A stretch of 64,000 nt of DNA. Source: Roseateles_B sp041906185 (GTDB lineage: Bacteria > Pseudomonadota > Gammaproteobacteria > Burkholderiales > Burkholderiaceae_C). Of the stretch, positions 1-8,095 are shown piece after piece. Made by a program: the position numbers and the translations under genes. Under the pieces are notes generated by a model, which was given only the letters and a program-made list of their open reading frames with translations, had not been told where the DNA came from and searched no databases. The stretch's first letter is position 1; each line of letters starts with the position of its first letter. The stretch spans positions 1-64,000 of the forward strand of contig JAYRJQ010000023.1 in the NCBI GenBank assembly GCA_041906185.1, read 5' to 3'.

Positions 1-2
1 AC

Positions 3-170
3 ATGAAGAAGAGCAGATTCACCGAGGAGCAGATCATTGGCTTCCTCAGGCAGGCCGAGGCAGGCATGCCGGTCAAGGAGTTGTGCACGCAGGGCGGCTT
101 CAGCGATGCGACGTTCTACAAGTGGCGCGCGAAGTTCGGCGGCATGCAGGCAACGGACGCTAAGCGCTCG
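3..170 (+). pseudogene. IS3-family orfA, 5' fragment (left copy)
   Basis: The first 56 codons encode the helix-turn-helix start of an IS3-family OrfA (begins MKKSRFTEEQ, with FYKWRAKFGG near residue 40). The reading then breaks at an AGCGCT palindrome near 168, where sequence of a second transposase fragment on the opposite strand begins. The DNA is almost identical to the minus-strand copy at 8959-9226, with only three differences seen, so both come from the same element. No catalytic part follows, so this is a dead remnant. The window edge hides whatever lies upstream. Confidence 0.8.
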
Positions 171-413
171 CGACCTGCTCAACTCGAAGTCCTTGCGACG
201 CAGGAACACGCGGATGCGGCGATAGCCGTAGCGCGGGTACTGCGCAGAGAGCGCCTTCATCGCCTCGATCACTGGCGCATCCTTGGCGGGCAGCCGAGGC
301 TCGTAGCTGGGCGTGGAGCGCGACATGCCGATCCGCCCGCAAGCCCGACGAAGACTCAGGCCACGTTCGCGAGCGAGGGCGACCTGAGCACGTCGAGCGA
401 GCGGGCTCCCCAT
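168..413 (-). pseudogene. IS3-family orfB, N-terminal fragment
   Basis: Read on the minus strand from 413, this encodes about 82 residues typical of the start of IS3-family OrfB: an HTH-like stretch with RRACGRIGMSRS and then YPRYGYRRIRVFLRR, which normally precedes the DDE integrase core. It ends at the AGCGCT junction near 168, so the DDE domain is missing. A run of seven A's just upstream (413-419 on the complement) could be the usual frameshift site. Its orientation and order fit the orfA piece at 8959-9226, so the two may be halves of one interrupted element (inference). Confidence 0.75.
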
Positions 414-428
414 TTTTTTGCGTTGATC

Positions 429-467
429 TGGTAATCCCCCCGAAATCCACCGCTCCGAGAAGTAGAG
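429..467. repeat. Left inverted repeat of the IS3 element
   Basis: This 39-bp end pairs with 1579-1618 on the opposite strand. It shares the outer TGGTAATCCCCCCG and the inner AGAAGTAGAG, with a few mismatches and a one-base gap between them. Confidence 0.85.
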
Positions 468-1301
468 CTATGCGGCCATGGCCAGCCGCTGTTTCGGGGT
501 GATGCCGCCCAAGGCCATGTTCGGGCGTTCATGGTTGTAGCGCCACATCCATTGCGTGGCGAACTCCCGGACCTCATCAAGGTCGGACCAATGGTACTGC
601 GACAGCCACTCGTAGCGGACTGTCCTGTTGAAGCGCTCCACGTAGGCGTTCTGTTGGGGTTTGCCGGGCTGAATGTGCTCGATCTGGATACCGCGGGCAC
701 TGGCCCAGTTCAGCAGCGCGGCGCTGATGTACTCCGGCCCGTTGTCGCAGCGGATCACCCGTGGCTTGCCGCGCCAGGCCATGATCTGCGCCAGTGTGCG
801 GATCACGCGATGCGAAGGCGGCGAGAAGTCCACCTCGATGCCCAGGGCCTCGCGGTTGAAGTCGTCGATCACGTTGAGCAGCCGGATGCTGCGCCCGTCT
901 TCCAGTTGGTCGTGCATGAAGTCCATCGACCAGACCTCGTTGCAGTGCTCAGGCACCGTGAGCGGTTCGGGCTTCTCGCGCACCAGGCGTTTGCGCGGCT
1001 TGATGCGCAGGTTCAGCTCCAGCTCGCGGTAGATCCGGTACACGCGCTTGTGGTTCCAGGGGAAGCGGCGCACGTTGCGCAGGTGCAGGTAGCAAAGCCC
1101 AAAGCCCCAGTTGCGGTTGTTGTCGGTCAGCCTGAGCAGCCATTGGGCGATCTCATCGTCTTCGATGCCACGCCGGGCCTCGTAGCGATAGCAGGCCTGG
1201 CTGATCTGGAAGGCCTGGCAAGCCGCCCGGATCGACAGCCCTCGCTGCTGCACGGCTCGTTGTGCCATCTCGCGTCGGCGAGATGGCTTCACCACTTTTT
1301 T
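468..1301 (-). CDS. IS3-family transposase OrfB (integrase core)
   Basis: OrfB is the catalytic half of an IS3-type transposase, normally made as an OrfAB fusion by -1 frameshifting. Visible in order are an HTH-like N-terminus (RAACQAFQISQACYRY), a region ending NHKRVYRIYRE, and an rve/DDE core with Asp in WSMDFMHDQ, Asp in RCDNGPEY and Glu in AYVERFNR. The C-terminus contains YNHERPNMALGG, as usual. No start codon lies at the expected beginning; 1301 marks the slippery site where the frame is entered. The integrase core looks intact. Because the upstream orfA is broken by a stop, the fusion product would not form without suppression. Confidence 0.85.
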   Translation of the reverse strand, partial: KKVVKPSRRREMAQRAVQQRGLSIRAACQAFQISQACYRYEARRGIEDDEIAQWLLRLTDNNRNWGFGLCYLHLRNVRRFPWNHKRVYRIYRELELNLRIKPRKRLVREKPEPLTVPEHCNEVWSMDFMHDQLEDGRSIRLLNVIDDFNREALGIEVDFSPPSHRVIRTLAQIMAWRGKPRVIRCDNGPEYISAALLNWASARGIQIEHIQPGKPQQNAYVERFNRTVRYEWLSQYHWSDLDEVREFATQWMWRYNHERPNMALGGITPKQRLAMAA

Positions 1302-1555
1302 GCGAGCGCCTCCGCCACGACCTCGGCCTTGAGCTTCTCCTCGACGTACATCTTGCGCAGCCGCCGGTTCTCCTCCTCCAGCTCCTTCATGCGTGCCATG
1401 AGCGAGGCGTCCATGCCGCCGAACTTGGCCCGCCACTTATAGAAGGTCGCTGAGCTGATGCCCAGTTAGCGGCACAACTCGGGGACGGTCACCCCGGCTT
1501 CCGCCCGCTTGAGCGCGTCGATGATCTGGCTGTCGGTGAAACGCGATTTCTTCAT
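1289..1555 (-). pseudogene. IS3-family orfA with nonsense codon
   Basis: From ATG at 1555 the frame encodes a typical OrfA: MKKSRFTDSQ, then after a TAA at 1466-1468 (codon 30) it continues LGISSATFYKWRAKFGG and a leucine-zipper-like ENRRLRK stretch, ending in AKKW and TGA at 1289-1291. The remainder reads cleanly, so a single base change probably inactivated it recently. It overlaps orfB across the A6G slippery run at 1295-1301. Confidence 0.85.
1295..1301 (-). other. Programmed -1 frameshift site (A6G)
   Basis: On the minus strand the sequence is CAAAAAAGTGGTGA, a classic IS3-family slippery heptamer just before the orfA stop codon. Confidence 0.7.
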
Positions 1556-1578
1556 TGTAGAGATTCTCCTGTGAGACT

Positions 1579-1618
1579 CTCTACTTCTCAGCGCACTGGA
1601 TTTGCGGGGGGATTACCA
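1579..1618. repeat. Right inverted repeat of the IS3 element
   Basis: Its complement reads TGGTAATCCCCCCG from base 1618 inward and matches the left end at 429-467. Confidence 0.85.
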
Positions 1619-1725
1619 ACATCTAGTACTGGTACATCACCGTCCAGCAGTTCGAACAGTGCATGCGCGCGATCGATGTCCGTCGTCTTTCGCCACCGAT
1701 AGTTTCCCGAGAATGTCATTGTCAT
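1619..1725 (-). pseudogene. Truncated small ORF cut by the IS element
   Basis: From ATG at 1725 (or 1719) the frame runs about 35 codons (MTMTFSGNYRWRK, later HALFELLDGDVPVLD). It meets the IS terminus at 1618 and stops within the IS repeat. The real C-terminus is therefore lost. I do not recognise the family with certainty. Its place just beyond the toxin/immunity pair is where displaced or orphan immunity genes of Rhs loci usually sit, so an immunity remnant is a reasonable guess only. Confidence 0.35.
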
Positions 1726-1860
1726 AGCTCTACGGGTTGATGAAGCCAATGAAACTGCCGTCGGATTGCCCAGGGGTTTTGCAGATCTTCCCTAGAGGCG
1801 AATTCCGGCCGCGCGCACAATTTTGGACGCCCCTTCAAACTACTTTGAAACGCTATTTCA

Positions 1861-2139
1861 TTACATAGACCTCAGACGATCCGCAGCCCTCTCCATCTTC
1901 TCCCGCAACTGCAACTCCGTCAGATAGAAATTTGGTTTTTCAGACAACAACTCAACATCCGTTGTGAAGGAGTCAACACATCCAAACACCTCCTCAAGCA
2001 CCTCATACAGACCGCCGCTCAAAACTCTGCTCTCTGTTTTGAATTTATTCATATATTTCAATTGAAATTCATCTACCGACAAATTTCCGCAAAGAAACAG
2101 GCAAATCAATGCCTCATATTCTTTTTTAACGTCGCGCAT
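1861..2139 (-). CDS. Colicin-D-type immunity protein
   Basis: This 92-residue acidic, helix-rich protein resembles the colicin D immunity family (bacterial self-protective colicin-like immunity): a helix with YEALICLFLCGNLSVDEFQ, then KYMNKFKTES, a central EEVFGCVDSF and a final TELQLREKMERA. Colicin D immunity proteins block the tRNase by covering its active site with negative charge. The gene starts 7 bp after the Rhs stop, and its Shine-Dalgarno GAGG overlaps that stop (TGAGG, then ATG five bases later), so translation is probably coupled. The DNA is much richer in A/T than the rest of the window, as is usual for exchanged toxin/immunity cassettes. The pairing with the Rhs tip makes the assignment fairly safe. 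Confidence 0.8.
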   Translation of the reverse strand: MRDVKKEYEALICLFLCGNLSVDEFQLKYMNKFKTESRVLSGGLYEVLEEVFGCVDSFTTDVELLSEKPNFYLTELQLREKMERAADRLRSM

Positions 2140-2146
2140 ATCAGCC

Positions 2147-5100
2147 TCACAACGAACCTCTGGTCAGGACATTTTCAAGCTGCTGAGGACTTAGCCGCCA
2201 GCCAGACAAAAGATTGCCTGCTGAATCTTGCATCACATTTAGTCCCGTTTTGGGGTCAACGAAGTGCGTCACAGACGTTCCTCGATACGTGCCTTGAATG
2301 GCTCGCGTACCCGATGCACCTACATGTGCTCGAATTACAGACAATAGCTCCGAAAGTGTTTTATTGCTGGCATTTCCGACAACACCAAAATCTTTGGCAT
2401 GTTTAAAGGTATGCTGAAGTGACGATCTACTGACGGCCATTCCCCCTGCCGGCCCAATTCTCGCCACTATCCCCATCGCCAGCACCGCTGTCCCACCCAA
2501 GGTCGGCTCGGCCATGTAGTCGCCGAGGAACCTTGGGGTCCCAAGCGCACTTCTAACCAAGTAGAGGCCAGGAAAGAAAATCCACCCTTCGCCTGAAAAC
2601 GTTTCGTCAAACTTCTGCTCTAACGCAGTGCTGACATAATTTCCATCCTCCTTCGCCGTCGCGCGCCAATTCGAGCTGCTGTCAGAACTGCTCCAGTAGG
2701 AGCAACCCGCAGTCCACCAACAAGCGGTCGCACTTGGTTTCCAGGGATCTTGATGCGGATCCCGCCCGTCCGGATCAATTTTTGTATAGGGATTGTTCTC
2801 AACGTAGGTATAAAGCCCAAACCCTTTTCCAGTATTCGCATCAGTGACGATCGGGTCTACCGACAAGAATCGGCCGGCTATGGGATCGTAGTACCGCTGC
2901 TGCATGTACACCAGCCCCGTCTCCGGATCCTGCACATGCCCCGTATAGCCCATCAGGCTGGTTGCCGGTCCCGGCTTGGCGCCTTGCGCTACCGCCCCGT
3001 AGGGCTCAAAACGGGTGGTATTCAGCAGGCTGCCGCTCGCGCCCGTGTGCGCCACCGGGCTGCCCAGCGCATCGGTGTGCACGTACTGCGTGCCGCTCGC
3101 ACTGTTGACCTCGGCAATCGCCTTGCCACCCAGGTAGATGTAGGCCGTGCTCTGCACCCCGGCCGCACATTGCCCACCCGTCGGCGGCGTGCTGCCATCA
3201 GCGCAGACGTACTTCACCGTCGCAGGCTTGTCCGGCGCCTTATAGGTGCACTGCCCGTTGACGGGCGTCCAGCCGCTGTCGCAACCGTATTGCGTCGTGG
3301 GCGTTGAGCCCGTGGGCTTGTAGCAGGTGCTGCCATCCGGCGTGTAGCCGGCATCGCAGGTCGAGCGCGTCTTAGGCGGATTAGTGCTGGTCGCACTGAG
3401 TCGGCACATGGAGCCGTCCAACTGGCCGCCCTTGGGGCAGTACAGCTCCTGCGCGGCATCCTGCACATCCGTGCGGGTGCGCCGGCACATCGTGCCGTCC
3501 AGGATTCCGCCGTAGGGGCAGGTATAGCCCTTGATGCTCGGAGACGACTCGGTGTACCGGCACCGGTTGCTGTTCACCAGCGTCCCGCGGCTGCACACAT
3601 AGCGTTGAACCGGCGTGAAGCCGCAGTACCACTGTGACTCGGGAATAGCGCGCGGTTGGGACTGAGCTGCCGCTCCAGCGCCGGGGTCCTGCCACACCCC
3701 TAGCAAGGTAGCGCCATATGGGCTGCCCAACGCTTGACAGGCTGTGGCCGCAGGCGTGGGGCCTCTTGCTGTCACCGTCTCGTTGGACATGCAGGCCTGC
3801 TGCGACGGGTTGGGTGGCCATGCCCTGAGCGTTCCCAGGGGGCAGCCGGTCTCCTGCTTGGCGTCCTCTTCCTTGGTGGTTGAACACTGCCCGGCCGCCG
3901 GCGTGCTACCGTCCGCACAGGTTTCCTTGAGCGTCGCGGCATAGTCGTCCGGCACGTCCTTCACGCACTTGCCGTCCGTCCTCAGCGTGTAGCCCACGCT
4001 CCTGCACACCGCCCGGTTGCTGGCCGCGTAGTCCTGGACCTGGGTCACTTCGCATTGCCCGTTCTTGAGCACGCCGGTGTCGCAATAGGCCTCGCTTCCC
4101 GCTGCCTTCACGGTCACGCACTGCCCCGCGCGCAGCGTCTCCCCATTGGGGCACACCGTCACCGTACTGGCGGGCTTGCTTTGCGTTTGCCCTACGCAGG
4201 TCGTATTGCTCAGCACATAGTTCGCCTCGCAGCTGTACTTGGGCTGCGCCGGCGTGCCGCCGGCCACCGGCTGCGTGCTCCACAGCAACTGCCCAGCCTG
4301 GCTGTAGACCGAGATCCGCAAGCTCCCATCCTTGCCGGTCACCTGCACCCGCCGGCCCAGACCGTCGTAGACATAGGCGCCCCCGAGGCTGGACCCGCTC
4401 AGGCGGTTGCCCAGGTCGAAGGTGTAGGTCTGCGCCCCCTTGGAGCGGATGTTGCCGTAGGCGTCGTAGCCGTAATTGACGGGGCTGCCGTTGACCGTCA
4501 GGCTGTTGAGCCGGTTTGTGCCGTCCGTGTAGTTCAGTGTGACGTTGCGGCTGCCCACGTTGGCCGTGCGCAGGTTGTCTGCTGCATCGTAGGTGTAGCT
4601 CGCCGTGCCCCACACGCCGGGCGCGCTCACCGTCTTGAGCCGGTCCAGGTCGTCATAGACCATGCTGCGGTTGAAGGCCCCGCCGCCCTGCTGGTCCGTG
4701 ATGCTGGCCACGTTGCCGTTGGCGTCGTAGGTGTAGGCGTCGTTGAGCACCCCCGTGTCTTGATTGACCGCGGGCAGGCCGCGCAGATTGGGCGTCATTG
4801 AGTGCTGCACGCCGTTATTGAGCCGGTAGCTGTTGACCGTTCCGTTGGGATGGAAGGTCAACGCTGAGGCAAAGCCACCCACCTGACTGGGCTCGCCCAG
4901 GGCGTTGGGCACATAGCTCACAGCGGTGCGGCCGCCCGGGTAGGTCAGGCTGCTCAGGCTGCCGTTGGGGTCGTAGCCCCAGCTCAAGCCATAGCTCTGG
5001 CCGCCATAGCTCAGCGTTTCGGTGCTGATGTCGCGCAGCGCGTTGTAGGTGTAGCTCCAGCTGCTGCCATTGCTGTCCACCGTCTTGAGCTTGCCGTCTG

Positions 5101-8095
5101 GCCAGTAGCTCCGGGTAATGGCCGGACTGTTGTCGCCATAGCTGGTGACCTTCAGCTGGTTGACCGCGTCGTAGCTGTAGCTGATCTTGGCTGAGGCTTG
5201 CGCACTGGCCGTGTTGCAGTTGTCAATGCTGTTCAGATTCTGCCCAGGCGCCCGCCAGGCGATATTGCCAGCCGCGTCGTAGTCCTGGACGGTGGCATTG
5301 ATCTCCGGATCGATAGTCTTGCAAAGGCGCTGGTACGCATCGTAGACATAGCGCCGCGTCACGCCACCGCGGCTGATGGCCGTGGGCGTGCCCAGGCTAT
5401 TCCTGCTGATGAAGACCTGCACGCCTTCGGGCATATCGGCCTGGGCCAGGCTCGCTTCAGCGGGGTTGTCCAGCGCCCAGAAACTCTGCGTCGTCACCTT
5501 GTCGCGTGGGTTGGTGATCGCCGTGGTGAAGCCGCTCAGGTAGTCCTGCCGGGTCTTCAGCACGCCCAGCTCGCTGTCCTGCTCCAAGAGCGTCAGGCGG
5601 CCAAGGGCGTCGTAGGTCATGCGCTTGCCCGGGCTGGTCAGGGCCACCGTGCCGTAGTCGCGGGCCGGATAGCTCTCGAAGCTCAGCTGGCCGCTCAAGT
5701 CATAGCCCTTGACCACGACCTTGCGCGTGCTCGCCTCCTGGCTACTGTCGAAGGTGCGGGTCATCACCGGGCGCCAAAGAGCATCCAGCACCGTGATTGT
5801 CTTGGCATTGCCCTTGGTGACCGTCTGGCGCCAGTGGCCGGCGGCCACGCCGTATTCGTCACTGCTGACCGGCTCGAACACCAGGCTCGTCGACGTGAAG
5901 CCGGATGGTGGCGTGATTAGCTTCAGCCGCCCCATGGCGTCGTAGTCATAGCCCGTCGTGTAGCTGGCCGCCGAGGTGTGGCTGCTGATCTGGCCCAGGC
6001 CATCCACCACCACGGACTCGGCACTGCCATCCGCATAGCTGACCGACTGGGGCAGGCCCAACTTGTAGTTGTCGTAGCGGGTGCGGTTGTTGCGTCCGTC
6101 CTGTTTCCAGGCCAAGGTGCCGTCGCCGTTGTAGCCGTAGGTGAACTGCGGCATGCCGAAGGCCTTGTCCGCCGTCTTGCGCCCCAGGGTGTCGTAGTCG
6201 TTGTAGACGGAAGCCGCGAAGCCGTTGACCGTCACCGACTCGGTCAGGTTGCGCACCCACAGGTTGGGAATATCCTTGTAGACCATCGTCTCGATCCGGC
6301 TGCCTCCCGGCCCGGACTTGGTGACCTGGATAACGCGGCCCCAGGAGTCGATGCCAGCGCCGCCGCTCGATGCGGTCCAGCTGAAATTCTGCCCTTGCTG
6401 GGTGATGACGCGCTGCTGCAGCGGCTGCAAGCGGCCATGCAGATAGCCATCGCCGAAGTTGATGATGCTGCTGCCCACCTTCTGCGGATAGGGGCCCGCG
6501 TCATAGGCGCGATAGGACTGGCTCACGGTGCGCAGCAAGCTGCCTTGCGCATCAAAGTCCTCGGTCTTGAGCAGCAGCCCTTCGTTGACGCCGACTTGCA
6601 TGCCATGGGTCATGCGGGTGCTGCGGCCGTTGGGCTCCTGGATCTGGGTCCACTTGGTGGACGGGCAATAGGTGCAGCCCGGATAGCTGCCTTCGCCGGT
6701 CGACGGGCTGTAGCTGTAGTTCCAGGTCTGGGTCGGCATGCCCGGCCCGCTGAGGGTCTTTTTCTGAACCGACTGCATGACGTAATACGCTGGGGCCAGC
6801 GGTACGGACAAATCGTCGGTCAGCGGAATGCAAGCGGCGTCATTGCTGGCCCGCGCATGCTCGAGGGGCTCGACCTCGAAGCGCCCCTGCGCACCGCTGG
6901 GATGGGTCATCACGGCCGCATGGCGGTACTTGTTCACCACGCCGTTGCCAAGGCAGGTGGCTGGCGTGGAAAAGTACATGTCCTCAGAGGTCATGAAGGC
7001 AGGCTCGATGTCGAACCCCCATCGACTCTGGTCCGGCAGGACCACGCTGCTGAGGTCGCCATCGGCCGCGTAGTTGTAGGTCCAGGTGCGGCTTCCGTTG
7101 GCACCCGCGTTGGTGGTGATCGTCTTGATCCGCCTGGGGGACTCCTGGTAGGTGAAGCTCAGCTTGCGGCCATCGCTGGACTCGATGCTCAGCACGCGCA
7201 TGCGATCGACGGGGTCATAGCTGAAGCGGACCCAATTGCCGAATCGATCGGTGATCTGCGTGGGCAGGATCCAGACTTCGGTGCGCTTGAGGTAATAGAG
7301 CACCGACGCCGTGGGCGTCGGGCCGGTCTTGGAAGGCGGCTGCCTGCCGGGCTTCAAGGTGTTGCCATAGGGCGCCGAGCGCGCCAGCGTGTTCGCTTGC
7401 CGGCTGGCCATCCAGTCGAACTGGTAGCGAACGCCGGAAGGGCTCAGGGCCATGAAGCCTTCGCCGTCGCCGCCTCCTGTGGCCAGGGTAATGCAGCGAA
7501 GCGCCCAGTTGTCCTTGGTTAGCAGAGGGTAGTTCTGGTCATCCGTCGGCCCCGTCCAGCCACCGGGAAGGCGAAGCAGGATTTCCTTCTCGCCGCCGCC
7601 AGGGATGTAGAGCATGTTGCCGTGCCAGTACTCCTTGGCCTTCCACGCGCCTTCGGCCATTGCGCCGGTCACCGTGGGCGGCGCAGAGAAGCGGCTGCAG
7701 CGGTCCGCAGCGCCCCAGCCGTTGACGAAGCCGCTGGAGTTGGCGAATACGCCCTGGATGCGCGGAATCTCCAGGTCCCATCGGCCGAACAGGCCGTTCA
7801 TGAACCCCGGCGTCAGGTTGGCGTTGAAGCGACGCCCGGCCGACACCGCCAGCTCGCTGTTGCCTGGCAGGCTGACATCCGCCTGAACGAACTCCAGGGC
7901 GCCGTTGTAGTGGTTGACCTTGTCGCCGAACAGGTCGGGGCCCAGGGCCTTCACGGACCTGGAGGCGCGCACCAGCTGGCCTTGCTCCTCGTAGTAGGTG
8001 CCGGCGTTGGCGCTGCCCGCGACCAAGACGCCAAAAGCAGACAGGCAGGCGGACAGCACCAAGCCGCCGCGACGCAGCCATTGCAAGCGCTTCAT
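2147..8095 (-). CDS. Secreted Rhs/YD-repeat toxin with colicin-D-like tRNase tip
   Basis: A 1982-residue polymorphic toxin. Start ATG 8095 follows a strong GGGAGG and gives a Sec-type signal peptide (residues 1 to about 31, ending GSANA); a longer in-frame start at 8215 would bury that signal. From about residue 330 come many YD repeats of the Rhs cocoon. A Cys-rich insertion (about 1285-1645, 26 cysteines) interrupts it. The conserved Rhs core end (GRFLSVDP) lies near 1743. The last 92 residues match colicin D's nuclease: FKHAKDFG, with His1899 corresponding to the catalytic His of colicin D, then GTYRG and FLSGW-like LLSGWRLSP. Colicin D cuts tRNA-Arg anticodon loops in related cells, so the same activity is inferred. 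No PAAR or VgrG domain is visible, so export looks Sec-dependent rather than type VI. Confidence 0.9.
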   Translation of the reverse strand: MKRLQWLRRGGLVLSACLSAFGVLVAGSANAGTYYEEQGQLVRASRSVKALGPDLFGDKVNHYNGALEFVQADVSLPGNSELAVSAGRRFNANLTPGFMNGLFGRWDLEIPRIQGVFANSSGFVNGWGAADRCSRFSAPPTVTGAMAEGAWKAKEYWHGNMLYIPGGGEKEILLRLPGGWTGPTDDQNYPLLTKDNWALRCITLATGGGDGEGFMALSPSGVRYQFDWMASRQANTLARSAPYGNTLKPGRQPPSKTGPTPTASVLYYLKRTEVWILPTQITDRFGNWVRFSYDPVDRMRVLSIESSDGRKLSFTYQESPRRIKTITTNAGANGSRTWTYNYAADGDLSSVVLPDQSRWGFDIEPAFMTSEDMYFSTPATCLGNGVVNKYRHAAVMTHPSGAQGRFEVEPLEHARASNDAACIPLTDDLSVPLAPAYYVMQSVQKKTLSGPGMPTQTWNYSYSPSTGEGSYPGCTYCPSTKWTQIQEPNGRSTRMTHGMQVGVNEGLLLKTEDFDAQGSLLRTVSQSYRAYDAGPYPQKVGSSIINFGDGYLHGRLQPLQQRVITQQGQNFSWTASSGGAGIDSWGRVIQVTKSGPGGSRIETMVYKDIPNLWVRNLTESVTVNGFAASVYNDYDTLGRKTADKAFGMPQFTYGYNGDGTLAWKQDGRNNRTRYDNYKLGLPQSVSYADGSAESVVVDGLGQISSHTSAASYTTGYDYDAMGRLKLITPPSGFTSTSLVFEPVSSDEYGVAAGHWRQTVTKGNAKTITVLDALWRPVMTRTFDSSQEASTRKVVVKGYDLSGQLSFESYPARDYGTVALTSPGKRMTYDALGRLTLLEQDSELGVLKTRQDYLSGFTTAITNPRDKVTTQSFWALDNPAEASLAQADMPEGVQVFISRNSLGTPTAISRGGVTRRYVYDAYQRLCKTIDPEINATVQDYDAAGNIAWRAPGQNLNSIDNCNTASAQASAKISYSYDAVNQLKVTSYGDNSPAITRSYWPDGKLKTVDSNGSSWSYTYNALRDISTETLSYGGQSYGLSWGYDPNGSLSSLTYPGGRTAVSYVPNALGEPSQVGGFASALTFHPNGTVNSYRLNNGVQHSMTPNLRGLPAVNQDTGVLNDAYTYDANGNVASITDQQGGGAFNRSMVYDDLDRLKTVSAPGVWGTASYTYDAADNLRTANVGSRNVTLNYTDGTNRLNSLTVNGSPVNYGYDAYGNIRSKGAQTYTFDLGNRLSGSSLGGAYVYDGLGRRVQVTGKDGSLRISVYSQAGQLLWSTQPVAGGTPAQPKYSCEANYVLSNTTCVGQTQSKPASTVTVCPNGETLRAGQCVTVKAAGSEAYCDTGVLKNGQCEVTQVQDYAASNRAVCRSVGYTLRTDGKCVKDVPDDYAATLKETCADGSTPAAGQCSTTKEEDAKQETGCPLGTLRAWPPNPSQQACMSNETVTARGPTPAATACQALGSPYGATLLGVWQDPGAGAAAQSQPRAIPESQWYCGFTPVQRYVCSRGTLVNSNRCRYTESSPSIKGYTCPYGGILDGTMCRRTRTDVQDAAQELYCPKGGQLDGSMCRLSATSTNPPKTRSTCDAGYTPDGSTCYKPTGSTPTTQYGCDSGWTPVNGQCTYKAPDKPATVKYVCADGSTPPTGGQCAAGVQSTAYIYLGGKAIAEVNSASGTQYVHTDALGSPVAHTGASGSLLNTTRFEPYGAVAQGAKPGPATSLMGYTGHVQDPETGLVYMQQRYYDPIAGRFLSVDPIVTDANTGKGFGLYTYVENNPYTKIDPDGRDPHQDPWKPSATACWWTAGCSYWSSSDSSSNWRATAKEDGNYVSTALEQKFDETFSGEGWIFFPGLYLVRSALGTPRFLGDYMAEPTLGGTAVLAMGIVARIGPAGGMAVSRSSLQHTFKHAKDFGVVGNASNKTLSELLSVIRAHVGASGTRAIQGTYRGTSVTHFVDPKTGLNVMQDSAGNLLSGWRLSPQQLENVLTRGSL

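Larger units (their letters stand above)
429..1618 (-). mobile_element. IS3-family insertion sequence, about 1.19 kb
   Basis: Imperfect inverted repeats of about 40 bp bound the element at 429-467 and 1579-1618; both outer ends read TGGTAATCCCCCCG inward. Inside, on the minus strand, are orfA (1289-1555) and orfB (468-1301), with an A6G slippery site between them. Size, gene order and catalytic motifs fit the IS3 family. orfA carries an in-frame stop, so this copy is probably unable to transpose by itself. I found no clear target duplication: the flanks are GATC on the left and ACATC on the right. Confidence 0.88.
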
